Below, in pieces: positions 10,618 through 22,368 of a DNA stretch of 64,000 nt (position 1 is the first letter of the stretch; every line of letters begins with the position of its first letter). Location of the stretch: NCBI GenBank assembly GCA_047967505.1, contig CM106540.1. One strand, given 5' to 3'. The translations under genes and the position numbers were made by a program. A model generated the notes under the pieces. The model was not told where the DNA came from, did not search any database, and worked only from the letters and a program-made list of their open reading frames with translations. Origin of the DNA: Dipteris shenzhenensis. Lineage: Eukaryota > Polypodiophyta > Polypodiopsida > Gleicheniales.

Positions 10618-11504
10618 CAGGAGCATATATACTTTCTACAGCAAGATCTGAGAGAGCTCAGGCTTATGGTTGCAGCCCTTGGAAGAAAGGTGAAGGAGAT
10701 GGAGAACGAAGGCAAGCAAGAAATTATTGCAGAGGTCATACAAAAATGCAGCACATCTCCACCAGCACCAACACTTGTCTCCACGGTTGGAGAGATGATC
10801 ACCATTCAGATAAGCTCATGCAAGAAAGAAATGGCCATGGTGGCCAACAGCAAAATTAATAAAACAGATTTCTATGCAGAAGTAAAAGAGCAAGAAGCCA
10901 TAACACATAATAAGAAAATATTGTGCATTGCAGGACTACCAAAGGATAGTCTTGGGTGTTTTCATGATGAGGAGGGACACAGAGAAGAAGAGAAATTTAC
11001 ATGTCTCAAGAAGGGGATACCACAAATAGAATGGGATGAAAGTGGCATCACAAAAGGGGACACAAGTGCAAGTTTATTTCAATGAGAGGGCAGGACGAGT
11101 TTAAGATTCTGTGACAGACAAACAAGCTGAAAGGTACATGGGTATGGATGTTTGACAAGCTCACTCGACTCAGATCAAACAAAGGAATGCTGAACTTACT
11201 AGTGTGAAGGATGCACGCAAAGCAGGAAAATGGTCAATCTACCATGATGGAATGGCTCCAATTAGAGACTTCAAATCTAAACATAAAGACCCTCAGTCTT
11301 AAACTGATGTAAATGCAGGCCACTTTTGGTATAAAACTAGAACTTATATGTGTACTAAATAATGTCGAGGTGAGATGCCATGAACAATCCTCGACTCTCT
11401 GAGTTTCAGAGATGTAGTAGCTACACTTTTTTTGGTGTGTACTTTGCCTCATAGTCCCGTGAGGGCTTCTGAAGACGTTAATATAATCTCTCTCTCTCTC
11501 TCTC
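10618..11504 (+). mobile_element. LINE derivative: ORF1-like coiled-coil protein joined to a tail-LINE 3' end
   Basis: 10618-11085 encodes a Glu/Lys-rich coiled-coil start (LRELRLMVAALGRKVKEMENE) and an RNA-binding-like middle. After a frameshift, 11160-11290 reads IKQRNAELTSVKDARKAGKW, which resembles the C-terminal domain of LINE ORF1 proteins (the DLT-x2-Q...R...GKW block also visible at about 47700-47800, minus strand). 11430-11486 is the tail-LINE 3' terminus (CCTCATAGTCCCGTGAGGGC, GGCTTCTGAAGAC), with (TC)n at 11488-11504. Endonuclease and reverse transcriptase are missing between them, so this is an internally deleted copy or a non-autonomous derivative. Confidence 0.6.
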
Positions 11505-13176
11505 ATATCCTTGCGCCCCGAGCCCCTCCCATTCACACCCCGCACTACACTACCTATCATGATATACACTTTGATCATAACCTCTCACCTGATTACTCAG
11601 CCCACCTAGCCTCCCTCCTCAGACACATAGACACCATACCCTCTCTAGATCACCAAGCCACCCTTATCACCCACTCCCTTCACAATGCAGCCCGCCACAT
11701 TTTTCCTTCCACTACTCGGTCCACCCGCCCTCCACCCGCTGGCTCCACCCCTTGCAATAGCTGGTATGATGACGAGTGTAAATCATTACGCCGCACACTC
11801 CGACTCACGACCCAGCGAAACGCTAGGGCCAACCCACATCTCACCAGCGATTATCGTCCACTAGTCCGTCGCAAGAAGCTAGCCTTCCTGCGCCAGAATG
11901 AGAATACCCTACTGAACATTCTGTTTAGTAGCAACTCCAAGGATTTCTGGAGGAATTTCCTAGAACGCCGATCCCCCTCCCCCCTCACAGACACTTCCCT
12001 CTGGTACTCCTACACACGTACACTCTATGATATCCCTGATCAGCCTCCTCCCGACCTCTCAGCCAACCCCCGCCCCACTTCTTGCACCCTCTTCACAACC
12101 CAGGGAGTCACCCACGCAGCGCTTAAGCTTCACAACGGCCGAGCTAAGGATCATGAGGGCCTATGCACAGAGTTTGTTGCCTATGGCATCAAAACTCTAG
12201 CCCCCATCCTGGCAACGCTGTTCAATGAAGCTGTCTGCCACGGGTTTCCCAGAGCCTGGACCCTGAACACTATCACACCCATCCACAAAGTAGGAGATCC
12301 CATGGATCCAGGGAATTACAGGACCATCATGATTGGACATGTTATGTCCAAGATCTATGCATCAGTGTTAGATGGCGAGGTTAGTGCTCGCGTAGAGGTA
12401 CAGGGGCTCAGGGCATCCGGACAGGCCGGCTTCAGGGCGGATCACTCGACTTACGATCACATTTTTACACTTAGAGGGATCATTGAGGAGGCCAGACACA
12501 GGAGACAGAGAGTATATTGTTGCTTTGTGGATTTCCGCAAGGCATTCGACATCGTTCCCCGCGCCCGACTCGTCAGACGCTTGCAGGAGTTAGGCTACGA
12601 CTCGGAGGTTATCTGGGCAGTAGTAGCTCTCTACGAGCGGGTGACGGGCCAGGTCAGGATTGGCACCAGCTAGACCCCAGAGATCACGAGCACTATCGGA
12701 GTCAAACAAGGATGTCCCTTGTCACCGACTCTATTTGGCCTCTACATCGACGAGCTCGAGACCACCATCTGGACACTCGGAGGTGCAGGCTGCTCTCTTG
12801 CGGAGGCTGTCATCTAGATTCTCCTATACGCAGACGATGTAGTACTACTATCCTCTTCTGCTACTGGTCTTCAGCGACACCTGGATGGACTTCAGGTCTT
12901 CTGTGATACACATGACTTGAAGGTCAACCTTGGGAAAACCAAGGTGATGATCTTCAACACTTCCAGACCCGCTATGCACCGAGAGCAGTTCCTCTTCGCC
13001 GGCGACCCTGTTGAGATAGTTGACTCTTACACATACTTGGGCGTTGTCTTCTCAGGCCCGATCTTCACGATGCGCCCGGCCATGCAGGCCAGGATCAGCC
13101 GGGGCTACGCCGCTCTTGCCAGGCTGGAGCGACAGTGCTACCACTCCCACTTCTACGACCCGCGGACCAAGTCCTC
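11505..13176 (+). pseudogene. tail-LINE ORF2 reverse transcriptase, truncated at both ends
   Basis: Begins at the (TC)n tail of the preceding copy. 11505-12673 is one open stretch: linker (SWYDDECKSLRR, SKDFWRNFLE), then RT motifs YRTIMIGHVMSKIYA, CCFVDFRKAFDIVPRARL and GQVRIG. A TAG at 12671 stands where the homologue has Trp. RT resumes with VKQGCPLSPTLFGLYIDELE, LLYADDVVLLSS (catalytic YADD intact) and LKVNLGKTKVMIFNTSR. The DFRKAFDTV form differs from the L1 DFEKAYDRV form, placing this family outside L1 (RTE/CR1-like). Homology stops at about 13176, inside DPRTK, where L1 sequence begins. Confidence 0.82.
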
Positions 13177-14014
13177 TAGTACAGTTACCGCCCCATGGCC
13201 TCGACAGGGGGGACAGGGGGGTGGTATAGGTCCAGCACTTGCTCCTCGGCCTCGATAGAGGGGTGGTACAGGTCCAGCACCTGCTCCTCGACCTTCGCAT
13301 GGCGGTCCTCCTCAGGATGGTGGTGGTACAGATCCAGCACCTGCTCCTCGGCCTCGACAAGGGGGTGGTACAGGTCCATCACCTGCTCCTCGACCCCCAC
13401 CTACCTCAGGGGCACGTGACGCTCTCCAGTGGATTCCGACACGTGTGCAGATCCCTCCTTCAGTTCACGAGGCTACATTAGTGGACTCTGCTTCACCTCG
13501 AGCTGTCCCTCCAGTCTCACCTTGCACAGTCCGAGACACTGAAGCTTCGACCTCCTCCCCGGTTGCAGCTTCTTCCCTAGATCCAGCGGTGCCAGATGCT
13601 CTTCTTGAGGCAGTAGAGATCTCCGCGGCTGGGCAGACACAGGATAGAGAGCAGTCCTCACTTCCTCCCTTGGATAGGGGGAAGGGGATGGTTTACACTA
13701 TTGATCCTCTTCCCTTAGAAGGGATCCTTCGCACTCCGATGTCTGGCTTGCTTCACAGGAACTCATTTTCAGCCCTGGCAGATGGTTCAGATTTCCCAGA
13801 GGAGGAGTTTGTGCCCCCTACTTTTAGGGAGCCAGTCATTGGGTTTCCTGTTGACAGGGCTTCTTCTTCAGGTAGCACGGTTCTTTCCCCTGTTGATTTT
13901 CCGCCACTTGGTTCCATCCCTCCCTCCTCGAGCAGGAGGTCTTCTCCTGTTGAGGGGTTTGTTTCCGCCACTAGGTCGGGTAAGGTGTTCCACTCTACAT
14001 CCTCCCGTCGATGA
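13177..14014 (+). pseudogene. L1 ORF1, C-terminal Pro/Ser-rich part
   Basis: One frame from 13177 to the TGA at 14012-14014, with a single TAG at 13256. It opens with about four copies of a GGTGPAPAPRPRQG-like unit encoded by the 42-bp minisatellite, followed by a Pro/Ser/Thr-rich region and a distal NSFSALADGSDFPEEEF segment of the kind seen in plant L1 ORF1 proteins near the C-terminus. The N-terminal RNA-binding domain and the CCHC knuckle are missing through 5' truncation. The stop codon overlaps the ORF2 start (ATGA). Confidence 0.7.
13220..13400 (+). repeat. in-frame 42-bp minisatellite in L1 ORF1
   Basis: GGTGGTACAGGTCCAGCAC-like starts at 13220, 13262, 13322 and 13364 (spacing 42, 60, 42), all multiples of three, encoding a Gly/Pro/Ala/Arg repeat. 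Confidence 0.85.
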
Positions 14015-17000
14015 GGATTATTAGTTGGAACATACAGGGCCTAGGTGGCGTCCCACATCGCCGCCGTAGACAGTTGATCCGGGATCAGCTTCATCCAGGT
14101 GTTACTGGGGGTTCCATTGATATCTTATTTATTCAAGAGCACAAGCTGGATTCTAGAGATTGTGCCAAGTCAGGCAAGTTGCTTTCTAGCCATACTTTTT
14201 GGCCGCCTGCCTTGGGCACCAAGGGGGGCACTTCTATTTCAGTTTCGCAGTCGGTTCTCCCCTTAGTTGTTGGACACGGAGTCATTATTCCCTCTAGAGC
14301 TCAGTGGATTATTCTTTTCATTGGAGGGCATAAGGTTGGTTTCCTTAACCTGTATGCCTCCAACATTAGAGGGGAACGTGTCCTTATGTGGAAGACTTTG
14401 CTCTCCTGGGCCCCCATTGTGGATTCATGGGTGATTGGAGGTGACTTTAACATGGTCGAGTTACCGTCAGACAAAAAAGGGGGTAGAGAAGGCGGACTTC
14501 ACTCTTTGGAGAGAGCAGCTTGGGATGCCTTCCTTTTTCACTTCTGTGGCAGAGATACTTGGTGTGATGATGCCTTTCTTATTCAGCCACAGTCCCTCCT
14601 GTTCTCTTGGTCGAACAGGAGGCAGCAGATGCCTATTCATGCACGCATTGACAGATTCTATGTAGATGACTGGGCACTAGACAGAGATGGATCGGTATGC
14701 ATTGCTGCTGGGGTTTCCACTTCAGACCACTTTCCTGTTGTGCTGGCTATCTCAGAGCCTCACTTGAGAGGCCGGTCTGCCAGCATCAGGATTCCAGATG
14801 CCTTTTACACAGAGGAGGACCTTACAGAGGCAGCCCTGCAGATATGGGTTTCTAATGTCCAGGGTGGGCAGCCATATCCATCACATGTAGCCGTTGCCCT
14901 TTCTGGTATTAGCAACTTCTACCGCTCAGTTGCTTGTACCAAAAGACGAGATATTCTCAGATGTGAGATTGGTGTTCGCCAGCAATTGGCAGCTTTGTAG
15001 AGGGAAGACAAAAACGGCCTTTAGATGCTTGGATTCAGGAGCGCCTTGCTGCAGCAAGGGCTCATCAGCAGTTATTGCTTGATCAGAGAGCAGAGTATGC
15101 CTTTCATGCACGGGAGTCCTTCTGGATTCAGATGGGTGGTAGAGTCAATAAACACTTTTTCTCTACTCTTGGCCCTAGACATAGTAGAGAGAGTGTATCC
15201 CAGCTTATTGACTCACATGGGGTTTTACAGACAGAGCCTGATGATGTCTTACGCATAGCTTCAGATTTCTATGCCACCCTTCTTACTGCTGATCCTGAGA
15301 CACATGATAAAGAGGATGCTAGATAGGCTATTTGGCAGAGCATCCTTGTGTTGGTGAATCCAGGTATGCATGTTCTACTCGATGCACCTTTCACCAACAT
15401 AGAGTTCAAGACTGCACTTTCAGCCCTTCACAAGGGCAAGTGCCCAAGTTCGGATGGCCTCACCCCGTCTTTTTTCATTGCATTTTGGGATGTGATTGGA
15501 GACTATATTACTTCAGCCCTGCAGGCCATTTGGGACTCTGGCGAGATGCCTGGGTCGCTTACAGAGGGTCTCATCCACCTTATCCCAAAAGGAGGTTGCA
15601 GAAATTTAGTGTCCCTGTGGAGGCCTATCACAATTCTAGGGACTTGTTACAAGATTCTCGCCAAGGCTATCAGCCTCCGATTGCAGCCACTTCTCCCTGA
15701 TCTTATTCATGACACTCAGACCGGATTTGTGCATGGCAGAACCATTTCTTATAACATTTTTTCTTTCTGGGAAGCTTCAGAGTGGGCCATGCAGAGTGGC
15801 CAGAATCTTGCCATTCTACTTTTGGATTTTGAGAAAGCTTATGACAGAGTAGATTGGGGTTTTTTGGAGGGCACCCTTCTACGCTTTGGCTTTACTGATG
15901 CTTGGATCAAAGGTGTTTCCTCTTTGTACAGATCAGCCCACAGCCAGGTACTTATTGGTGGGGTAAGGGGTGAGAGATTTCAGATTTCGAGATCAGTCCG
16001 TTAGGGATGCCCCCTTGCTCCTTTCCTTTTTTTGTTCGTGGCCGAAGCTATGAGTATCTATGTTAGATCTCAAGCTGACATCTTTGGGCTGAGACTTCCC
16101 ATCAGAAGGGAAGAGGAGCTACTTGACAGTGAGTTGGCAGATGACACAGCAGTTTTCTTGGATGCCACTCCACAGACGCTCACTTCTTTCAGGACAACAT
16201 TGGATTTATTTTGCTTGGCGGCAGGGGAGCAGATAAATTGGCATAAATCCAATGGCTTTTGGATCAGTGATGAGGACACTCCAGTTTGGGTATTTGACAT
16301 AGGATTCACTTGGGTTTAGAGGGGTGAGCCGATCAGGTATTTGGGCTGCCAAGTCGGCTTGGATATTTCTACCACGCAGCAGTTTGCTCCCGTTTTGGAG
16401 AGCATCAAAAGGAAGCTTCTTTTTTGGAGCTCAGCCAAGCTGGATCTTGCCTCTAGAGTTGTGGTGGTCAACCAGGTTCTCTTGGCCACGGCCTGGTTTG
16501 TTTGTTCATGCTGGTGCCGTTCTAGGGACTGCATCTTTCAGCTCAGAAGACCGATCAGAAACTTTCTCTGGAGTGGGCTTGATGGCACAGCAGATGCCTT
16601 AGCCAGGGTGGCTTGGGAGACCCTCATCCTCCCTACACAGGAAGGGGGTCTCAATATTATTGATCCAGATTTACAGTGCAGAGCTTTACTTTGCAAGATG
16701 GTGGTGCGAGGACTTATGCCAGGGCAGGAACCATGGAAGGACTTTCTTATCAGCAGCATACAGAGGTGCACACCTTCTTCAGGAGGAGATTGGATGAGCA
16801 GTGTTAGGTGGATCTTCACCACAGCACACCTCAGATCACCTTCGTCCCCTCTCATGGTTGCCATTCTGAAAGCTTGGGCCAGTTTCAGAAGCACTCTTCG
16901 GAGGATTCCTCCTTCCTCTCGGGAAGAGATTGATAGGCAACCCATCATGTGGAATGACAGTATTTTAGATGATCATGGCAAACCACTGGGTGCCTCACTC

Positions 17001-18505
17001 TACATGCAGTGGTCCAGGTGGGAGAGGGGACCTGCATCTTCTATGGGGTCTTGGAAAGCTTTCCGCAGGCTTCCAGAGGAGACCAAATCAAGGTTGACAG
17101 GACATCTCAGAGGGAGTGCAGGGAGGATCTTGCAGATTGAGGCAGCCCTTCCAGAGGTTTGGGTAGACACAGATGATATGCCACTCACTTCCTCCACTTG
17201 GGCAGGTACTTTTTCGAGAGGCGGTGTTCCGCTTCAGGTTTTGACCTTTCGAGATACACAGGAGGATGCTTTGGTTTTAAGTGTCCAGGATGGTGGCAGA
17301 TTGCTCAGGTCCACAGAGGACATCTTGCTTGAGTCTGCTTTTCAGCCTATCAGGGTTGTAGGTCTTTTGGTGCAGGGATCAGATTCAGAGTGGTTCCTAG
17401 ACCCAGACCCCCGGCTACTCTCCACCGGGTCTTGGAGGCTCTCGCTCTATGGGGGAGTTCCCATCAGGTATTTGCAGTGGGACCCCGGAGAGTGGGAGTG
17501 GATTGACGCAGGGCATCGAGAGAAGAGCATCCCCTTCTTTCGTTACATGGTCAGTAATGCCAAGAGATATCAGCTCAGTAGTAGAGGTTGGAGACCTTCC
17601 AGAGTTCCTCATTGGGAGACTTTTGATATCACTGCGGATCTGCAAAGGTGCTTCTGGAGGAGACTCTGGAAATCCCACAGGAATAGAAAGATCACTATCT
17701 TCTTTTGGCTTTCTATCCATGGTGGGATTGCAGTGAACCTTTGGAGGTTCAGGTTTGGAGCCGACCCTACTTGCCCTCGCTGCCTTTCTGCTTTGGAGAC
17801 TATTCAGCATTGCTTATGGGATTGCAGACAGGCGAGGATGATTTGGAGGGGGGTAGCCAGGATTTTCAGTCACTTTGCCCACTCCCCTTTTTTTATGACA
17901 TGGGGCTCAGTGGCTTGGCTTTCTCTTACAGGACCTCAGGTTTTCTATGAGAGAGTTGACTCCTCTCGGGCCATTTCGGTCCGACGTCATCGGACTGAGT
18001 CCTGTTCGTTGGATGTGGTACCACACCTTCCTTGATGATTTGGAGGGGGGTAGCCAGGATTTTCAGTCACTTTGCCCACTCCCCTTTTTTTATGACATGG
18101 GGCTCAGTGGCTTGGCTTTCTCTTACAGGACCTCAGGTTTTCTATGAGAGAGTTGACTCCTCTCGGGCCATTTCGGTCCGACGTCATCGGACTGAGTCCT
18201 GTTCGTTGGATGTGGTACCACACCTTCCTTTTACAGCTGTACATGCCTTTGTGGATACTTCTTGGGAGATTCTAGCGAGCATAGCATCCTGGCATATCTG
18301 GAGAGCCAGATACACAGAGGCTTTGGAGGGTACTCAGGTTTATCCCTCGCACACATTGGCTAGTATCTGGACAGACACCGTACATACTTTGATGGCCGTA
18401 TGGACGCGTATGCAGGGAGACTCCCGTGCAGCCTCAGCTAGGAGGGCTTCTTTCTTCAAGGAATGGAAGGATTCTCCTGTGGGTGACGCTATACATGTGA
18501 GCTAA
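14011..18505 (+). pseudogene. L1 ORF2 (endonuclease - reverse transcriptase - zinc knuckle), broken
   Basis: ATG at 14011 starts an APE-type endonuclease (MRIISWNIQG, FIQEHK, VIGGDFNMVE, RIDRFYVD, STSDHFPVV). The frame ends at 14998. From about 15075 a second frame runs to 18033 with in-frame TAGs at 15324, 16002 and 16317: linker, RT (WRPITILGTCYKILAK, LLLDFEKAYDRVDW, stop in place of Gln before GCPLAPFLFLF, then LADDTAVF), and the distal CPRCLSALETIQHCLWDC knuckle. A 197-bp tandem duplication at 17837-18230 shifts the frame again. The LADD catalytic pair is preserved, but no full-length protein could be made. The last codons (to 18505) run into the Ty3 repeat. Confidence 0.88.
17837..18230 (+). 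repeat. 197-bp perfect tandem duplication in L1 ORF2
   Basis: 17837-18033 and 18034-18230 are identical as read. 197 is not a multiple of three, so the reading frame is lost at the junction. The identity implies a recent event or an assembly artefact. Confidence 0.9.
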
Positions 18506-18941
18506 GCTCTCCGTGAGAAATAAAGATAGCAGGGCTATTGCTGGAATTGTCTTCCGTCGGGTTGGTGCATGGTTGGTGATGATTCATGGATTAGGACAGC
18601 TTGAGGCATAGCTGTGTATCGTTTTCTGCTAGCTGAAGGACTTTGGGCAACCGAGACTCCATGAACTCCGTATGCAGAGATAGAGGGACCAAGGAATTGC
18701 AGGCTAAGGCGCAATGGAACGTGACCTTTCATCGATGATGGTTGTCCTAAGCGAGCTGGGTAGTGATAGAGAAGGAGAGGAGGTGGCGCTATTGCAGCTT
18801 TGTGGGAGTTACAAGCTGTTGTCCTTGATGGAAGCTTAGGAGTGTGGGTTGTGGGTTTATAGTATTCTGAGGTTGACTATTCTCTGAGTTTTGGGGGAAA
18901 GTCCAGTTCAGTTCTAAGTTTATCTGTTTCGGGCTGTGTAG
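18481..18941 (+). repeat. left terminal direct repeat (truncated LTR) of a Ty3 element
   Basis: 461 bp matching 23504-23966 at roughly 96 percent by eye, with a 2-nt indel. It starts at GGGTGACGC. Its right end joins mid-gag sequence directly; there is no primer binding site, so a deletion removed the LTR end, leader and gag start. Confidence 0.8.
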
Positions 18942-21900
18942 GCCCGTGGCAAGCAGGACGAGGTCAAGGGTCATTTGCACCTTGCGTCCAATGCTTTAAT
19001 TGTGGAGAGTGGGGACATTACAGCACACACTCTGATAAGTCTCCTCGTGCTGGAGGTGATGTTTATCCATTGCCAACAGGGTCAAATAATAGGGTGAATG
19101 ATCATAGTGTAGAAGTAAAAGATGCAGGTCAGCCTAATACCTCTAGAATCCATAAAGCCACTGCAGAAGAGAAAGGGAAAGGTAAGGCAGTTACATTTGG
19201 CTTGTTGGAGTTGGAGGAAGTTAAAGATGTCATGCCATTAGGGAAGAGAGATAGAGAAGAGGAGGTTGGTCCGAGTGCAAAGAAGGGGAAGCAGTCTGAG
19301 GAGATGATGACCTACCAAAAGAAGAAGAGCAGGAAGCCCAGAAGGAAGTACAGAATTGCAAATTATCTCATGGGAAAGGAGCAAGGAGATTATGATTTGG
19401 TGGAAGATCTTTCAGCGAGGAAACCGGACATTACATTTGCCCAAATGATTGGTCTATGCCCAAAGCTTAAAAAAGAATGGAGGCGGGCTGTAAATCTAGC
19501 AAAGAAGAACTCTCATAAAGGTACAATTAAGCTAATGTATGTCTCACAGTTGCCAAATCTTTTACCTGCTGTAGAAGCCTGGCATAAAGGAAAGGGTTTT
19601 GGAGAGGCCTATATAGATGGGGTTGCACAGATTTGTGTGATTACCCAGGCTTGTGTAGAGAGATTAGGACTGAAGATATCCTGCTCCTCTAGTTATCGCA
19701 TCAGAATGGCAAACCACTCCAAGGTGAAGACTTTAGGGATAGTACCTGGCCTAGAGGTTGAGGCATTCAGTGTTTCATGTCGAGTGGATTGTCATGTGAT
19801 GCCTGTGGGGTTGGGAGCCTATCCTTTGATTCTTGGAAGGCCGTGGTTGAGGAAGGTAGGTGCAATTCAGAATTGGCAGAAAGGAATCTTTTTTGTACAT
19901 ACGAATGGGAAGAAATTGAATTTCGATATGGTAAGCAGGGCTGAAGTTTCAGATTCAGCAAGTGAAGAGGAAGAGAGAAGTGAAACCAACAGTGAGGATG
20001 AGAGCTCGGTGACTTCAGAAAGTGATGAAGGAACAATAGCATTGGTGGATTTGGTAGATGAGGATTCATAGGTAGATTTTGTGGGGTCAGCAGGGTTCAG
20101 TGAGGAAGAGGTGGATAGGTTTGAGGTTATCGAGGATTTAATGCAACCCAAATGTTCTCAAGAATCAACCCAGGTGTTAATTGAGCAATCATTGAATCCT
20201 GATCTCAATGTTGAGGAGAAAGAAGAATATTTGAAGATGTTGCAGAAATACCCCAATTTGTTTATCACCTCTTATGAGGAGATCAGGGGATTTAAAGGGA
20301 AGCCTCTGAGGATTGAGCTAAAGGAAGGTGCCAAACCTGTTTTTCAGAAAATAAGGAGATTAAGCCCGGAACAAAGAGATGTGCTGAAGGAAGAGGTAGA
20401 TAAGCTTCTCAAGGCAGGAATAATTTATCCTGTAGTTCACTCTGATTGGATAAGTCATGTGGTCATAGTGCCAAAAGGTGTAGACAAATGGAGAGTCCGT
20501 GTCGATTACAAACCTCTGAATGCAGTGACAAAGAGAAACCACTATCCTCTGCCTTTTCTCGATGATATTCTTGATAAAGTGGTGGGTCATGAAATATACA
20601 GCTTGTGTGACGGATATTCAGGGTACTTCCAGATAGCCATAGCCCAGGAAGATCAAATCAAGACTACCTTCATTACCCCCTGGGGCTGTTTTTGTTACAG
20701 GAAAATGCCTTTTGGAGTTACCAACGGCCCCTCACACTATCAGGAGAATTCAGATCTGATTTTATCACCTTTCTTGGATCAATTTTGTAAAGTGTTTATT
20801 GATGACATCTGTGTCTACAGTGGAAGAAGGGAGCACTGTGGCAAGCTGGATCAGGTATTTTATGAGATTGATAATAATGGTGGTCAATTAAATCCTAAGA
20901 AGACTCAGTTAGCTCACACCAGCATTAAAATATTGGGACATATTGTATCTGAGAATGGGATTGAGCTAGATCCAGGTAAAGTAAAAGCTTTAGTTATGCT
21001 GTCCTCTCCTGAGAATACCAAGCAGATGCATACCTTTCTCCAGAAGGTGAAGTATCTATCGAGATTTATTCATATGTTATCTCAAATTTTGTATTCTCTT
21101 CAGCAGGTGGTAAAATCTTAGCCTCTGAAATGGACGACAGAGAGTGAAGAGGTGTTTGAGACAGTTAAGGAATCCTTGACTCATATTTCAAGTGTAAAGC
21201 CACCAGATTATTCCAGGACTTTTTATGTGAATCCGTCTGTAGGAGCAGATGCTATTGGTGCTATCCTTTTGCAACAAGGAGAGGGTTCCAGATATACAAG
21301 GCCAGTCTATTATGCCAGCAGGGTGAAGAGTGAAGTAGAGAGGAAGTATTCCGCGGCTGAATTGAACCTGGCTAGCCTCTTGTATGCCTATAGGAGATTT
21401 CGGTCTTATCTATTGTCAAGGCCTTTTGTGGTTCTCACCTCATGTTCACTACTGCCTCATATGTTGAATAGTACAAACATCTCCAAGAGCATGATTAAAG
21501 AAGCACGAGCAGTACGAGCTGTCAATGCGAAATCTGTATGTAAATTTGTGTATGAGGATATCTACTGTAGATTTGGTGTGCCACTAGAGTTGCTTTATGA
21601 TAGAGGTCCAGGTTTCAGGAGTGAACTGATAGATTTATTATGTGGAAAGCTAAAGATTAAACATAGATATGCAAGTCCCTATTATCCTAAATGTAATGGG
21701 ATGAATTTAATGGTGTGTGTACTAATATCATGGGAAAGATCATGAGAACACATGAGAAGGAGTGGGACCTTGCTTTGCACTGGGCTTTATGGGCTTACAG
21801 AGTTGCAGTAAAAGATTGCACCCAGTTTTCACCATTTCATCTTGTTTACGGGAAAGAACCTCTATTACCCTTGGAAGTAGAAATTCCTGCATTACAGATG

Positions 21901-22368
21901 TTAATGAAGATAAACAAGGATTCAAATTCTACTTTCCAGTTATTGGATTTGCAGGAAGCACAACTAGACAGACAAAAGGCGGTGGAACATTATGCTTTAA
22001 TTCAAGAGGAGAATCGGAAGAGAGCAAACAGGAAATTCAGGGATAAGAAAATCGAGGAGGGTGATCTAGTTTTGAGATACAACAGTAGTCTGGATTCTAC
22101 CTTCAAGAAGAAATTTGTGACCAAATAGGATGGACCTTTTCGTGTGACAAAGAAATTCAAAAATGGCTCATATCAACTTGAGGATTTGGATGGTCAGCAG
22201 CATAAGAATAGAGTCAATGGCTTCAAACTAAAGAAATACTTTCATAGGATCATGAGTGTAGGCAGTTGTGGACCTACTGTGATGAAACCGGACAAGCCGG
22301 AAGACCTCATGGATGAGGATCTCTCTGAAGAAATGCAAATCTTATATACCCCTATCTGCAAGACATGA
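18942..22368 (+). pseudogene. Ty3 gag(C-terminal)-protease-RT-RNase H-integrase, broken
   Basis: One frame from 18942 to 21745 with TAGs at 20069 and 21119. It contains a degenerate zinc knuckle (CFNCGEWGHYSTHS, last Cys lost), a Lys-rich linker, a retropepsin-like segment (AYIDGVAQICVI, then LILGRPWL near 19825), an acidic spacer, RT (WRVRVDYKPLNAVTKRNHYPLP, KMPFGVTNGPSHYQ, FIDDICVYS, LGHIVSENGIELDPGKVKAL) and RNase H (FYVNPSVGADAIGAILLQQ, with Asn for the first Asp). The integrase zinc finger and first catalytic Asp are deleted near 21485. The rest (GVPLELLYDRGPGF, YASPYYPKCNG) continues after a frame change at about 21710 (ALWAYRVAVKDCTQFSPFHLVYGKEPLLP) to 22368, with a TAG at 22126. It cannot encode a working polyprotein. 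Confidence 0.88.

Larger units (their letters stand above)
13177..18483 (+). mobile_element. long L1-type LINE, 5'-truncated and 3'-interrupted
   Basis: A plus-strand L1 joined to the tail-LINE RT at 13176 and cut at 18483 by the LTR-like repeat of the Ty3 element. It keeps the Pro-rich C-terminal part of ORF1 (to 14014) and most of ORF2 (14011 on). It is the best reference in the window for the L1 family also seen at 7779-8690, 25741-31838, 36678-37831, 39610-40935 and 43205-43624. Its 3' UTR and poly(A) are not present. Confidence 0.85.

Noticed and set aside
13185-13419. Other frames through the 42-bp minisatellite (Trp/Tyr/Ser/Cys or Leu/Asp/Tyr repeats)
   Set aside because: By-products of an in-frame repeat whose real frame is the Pro-rich L1 ORF1.
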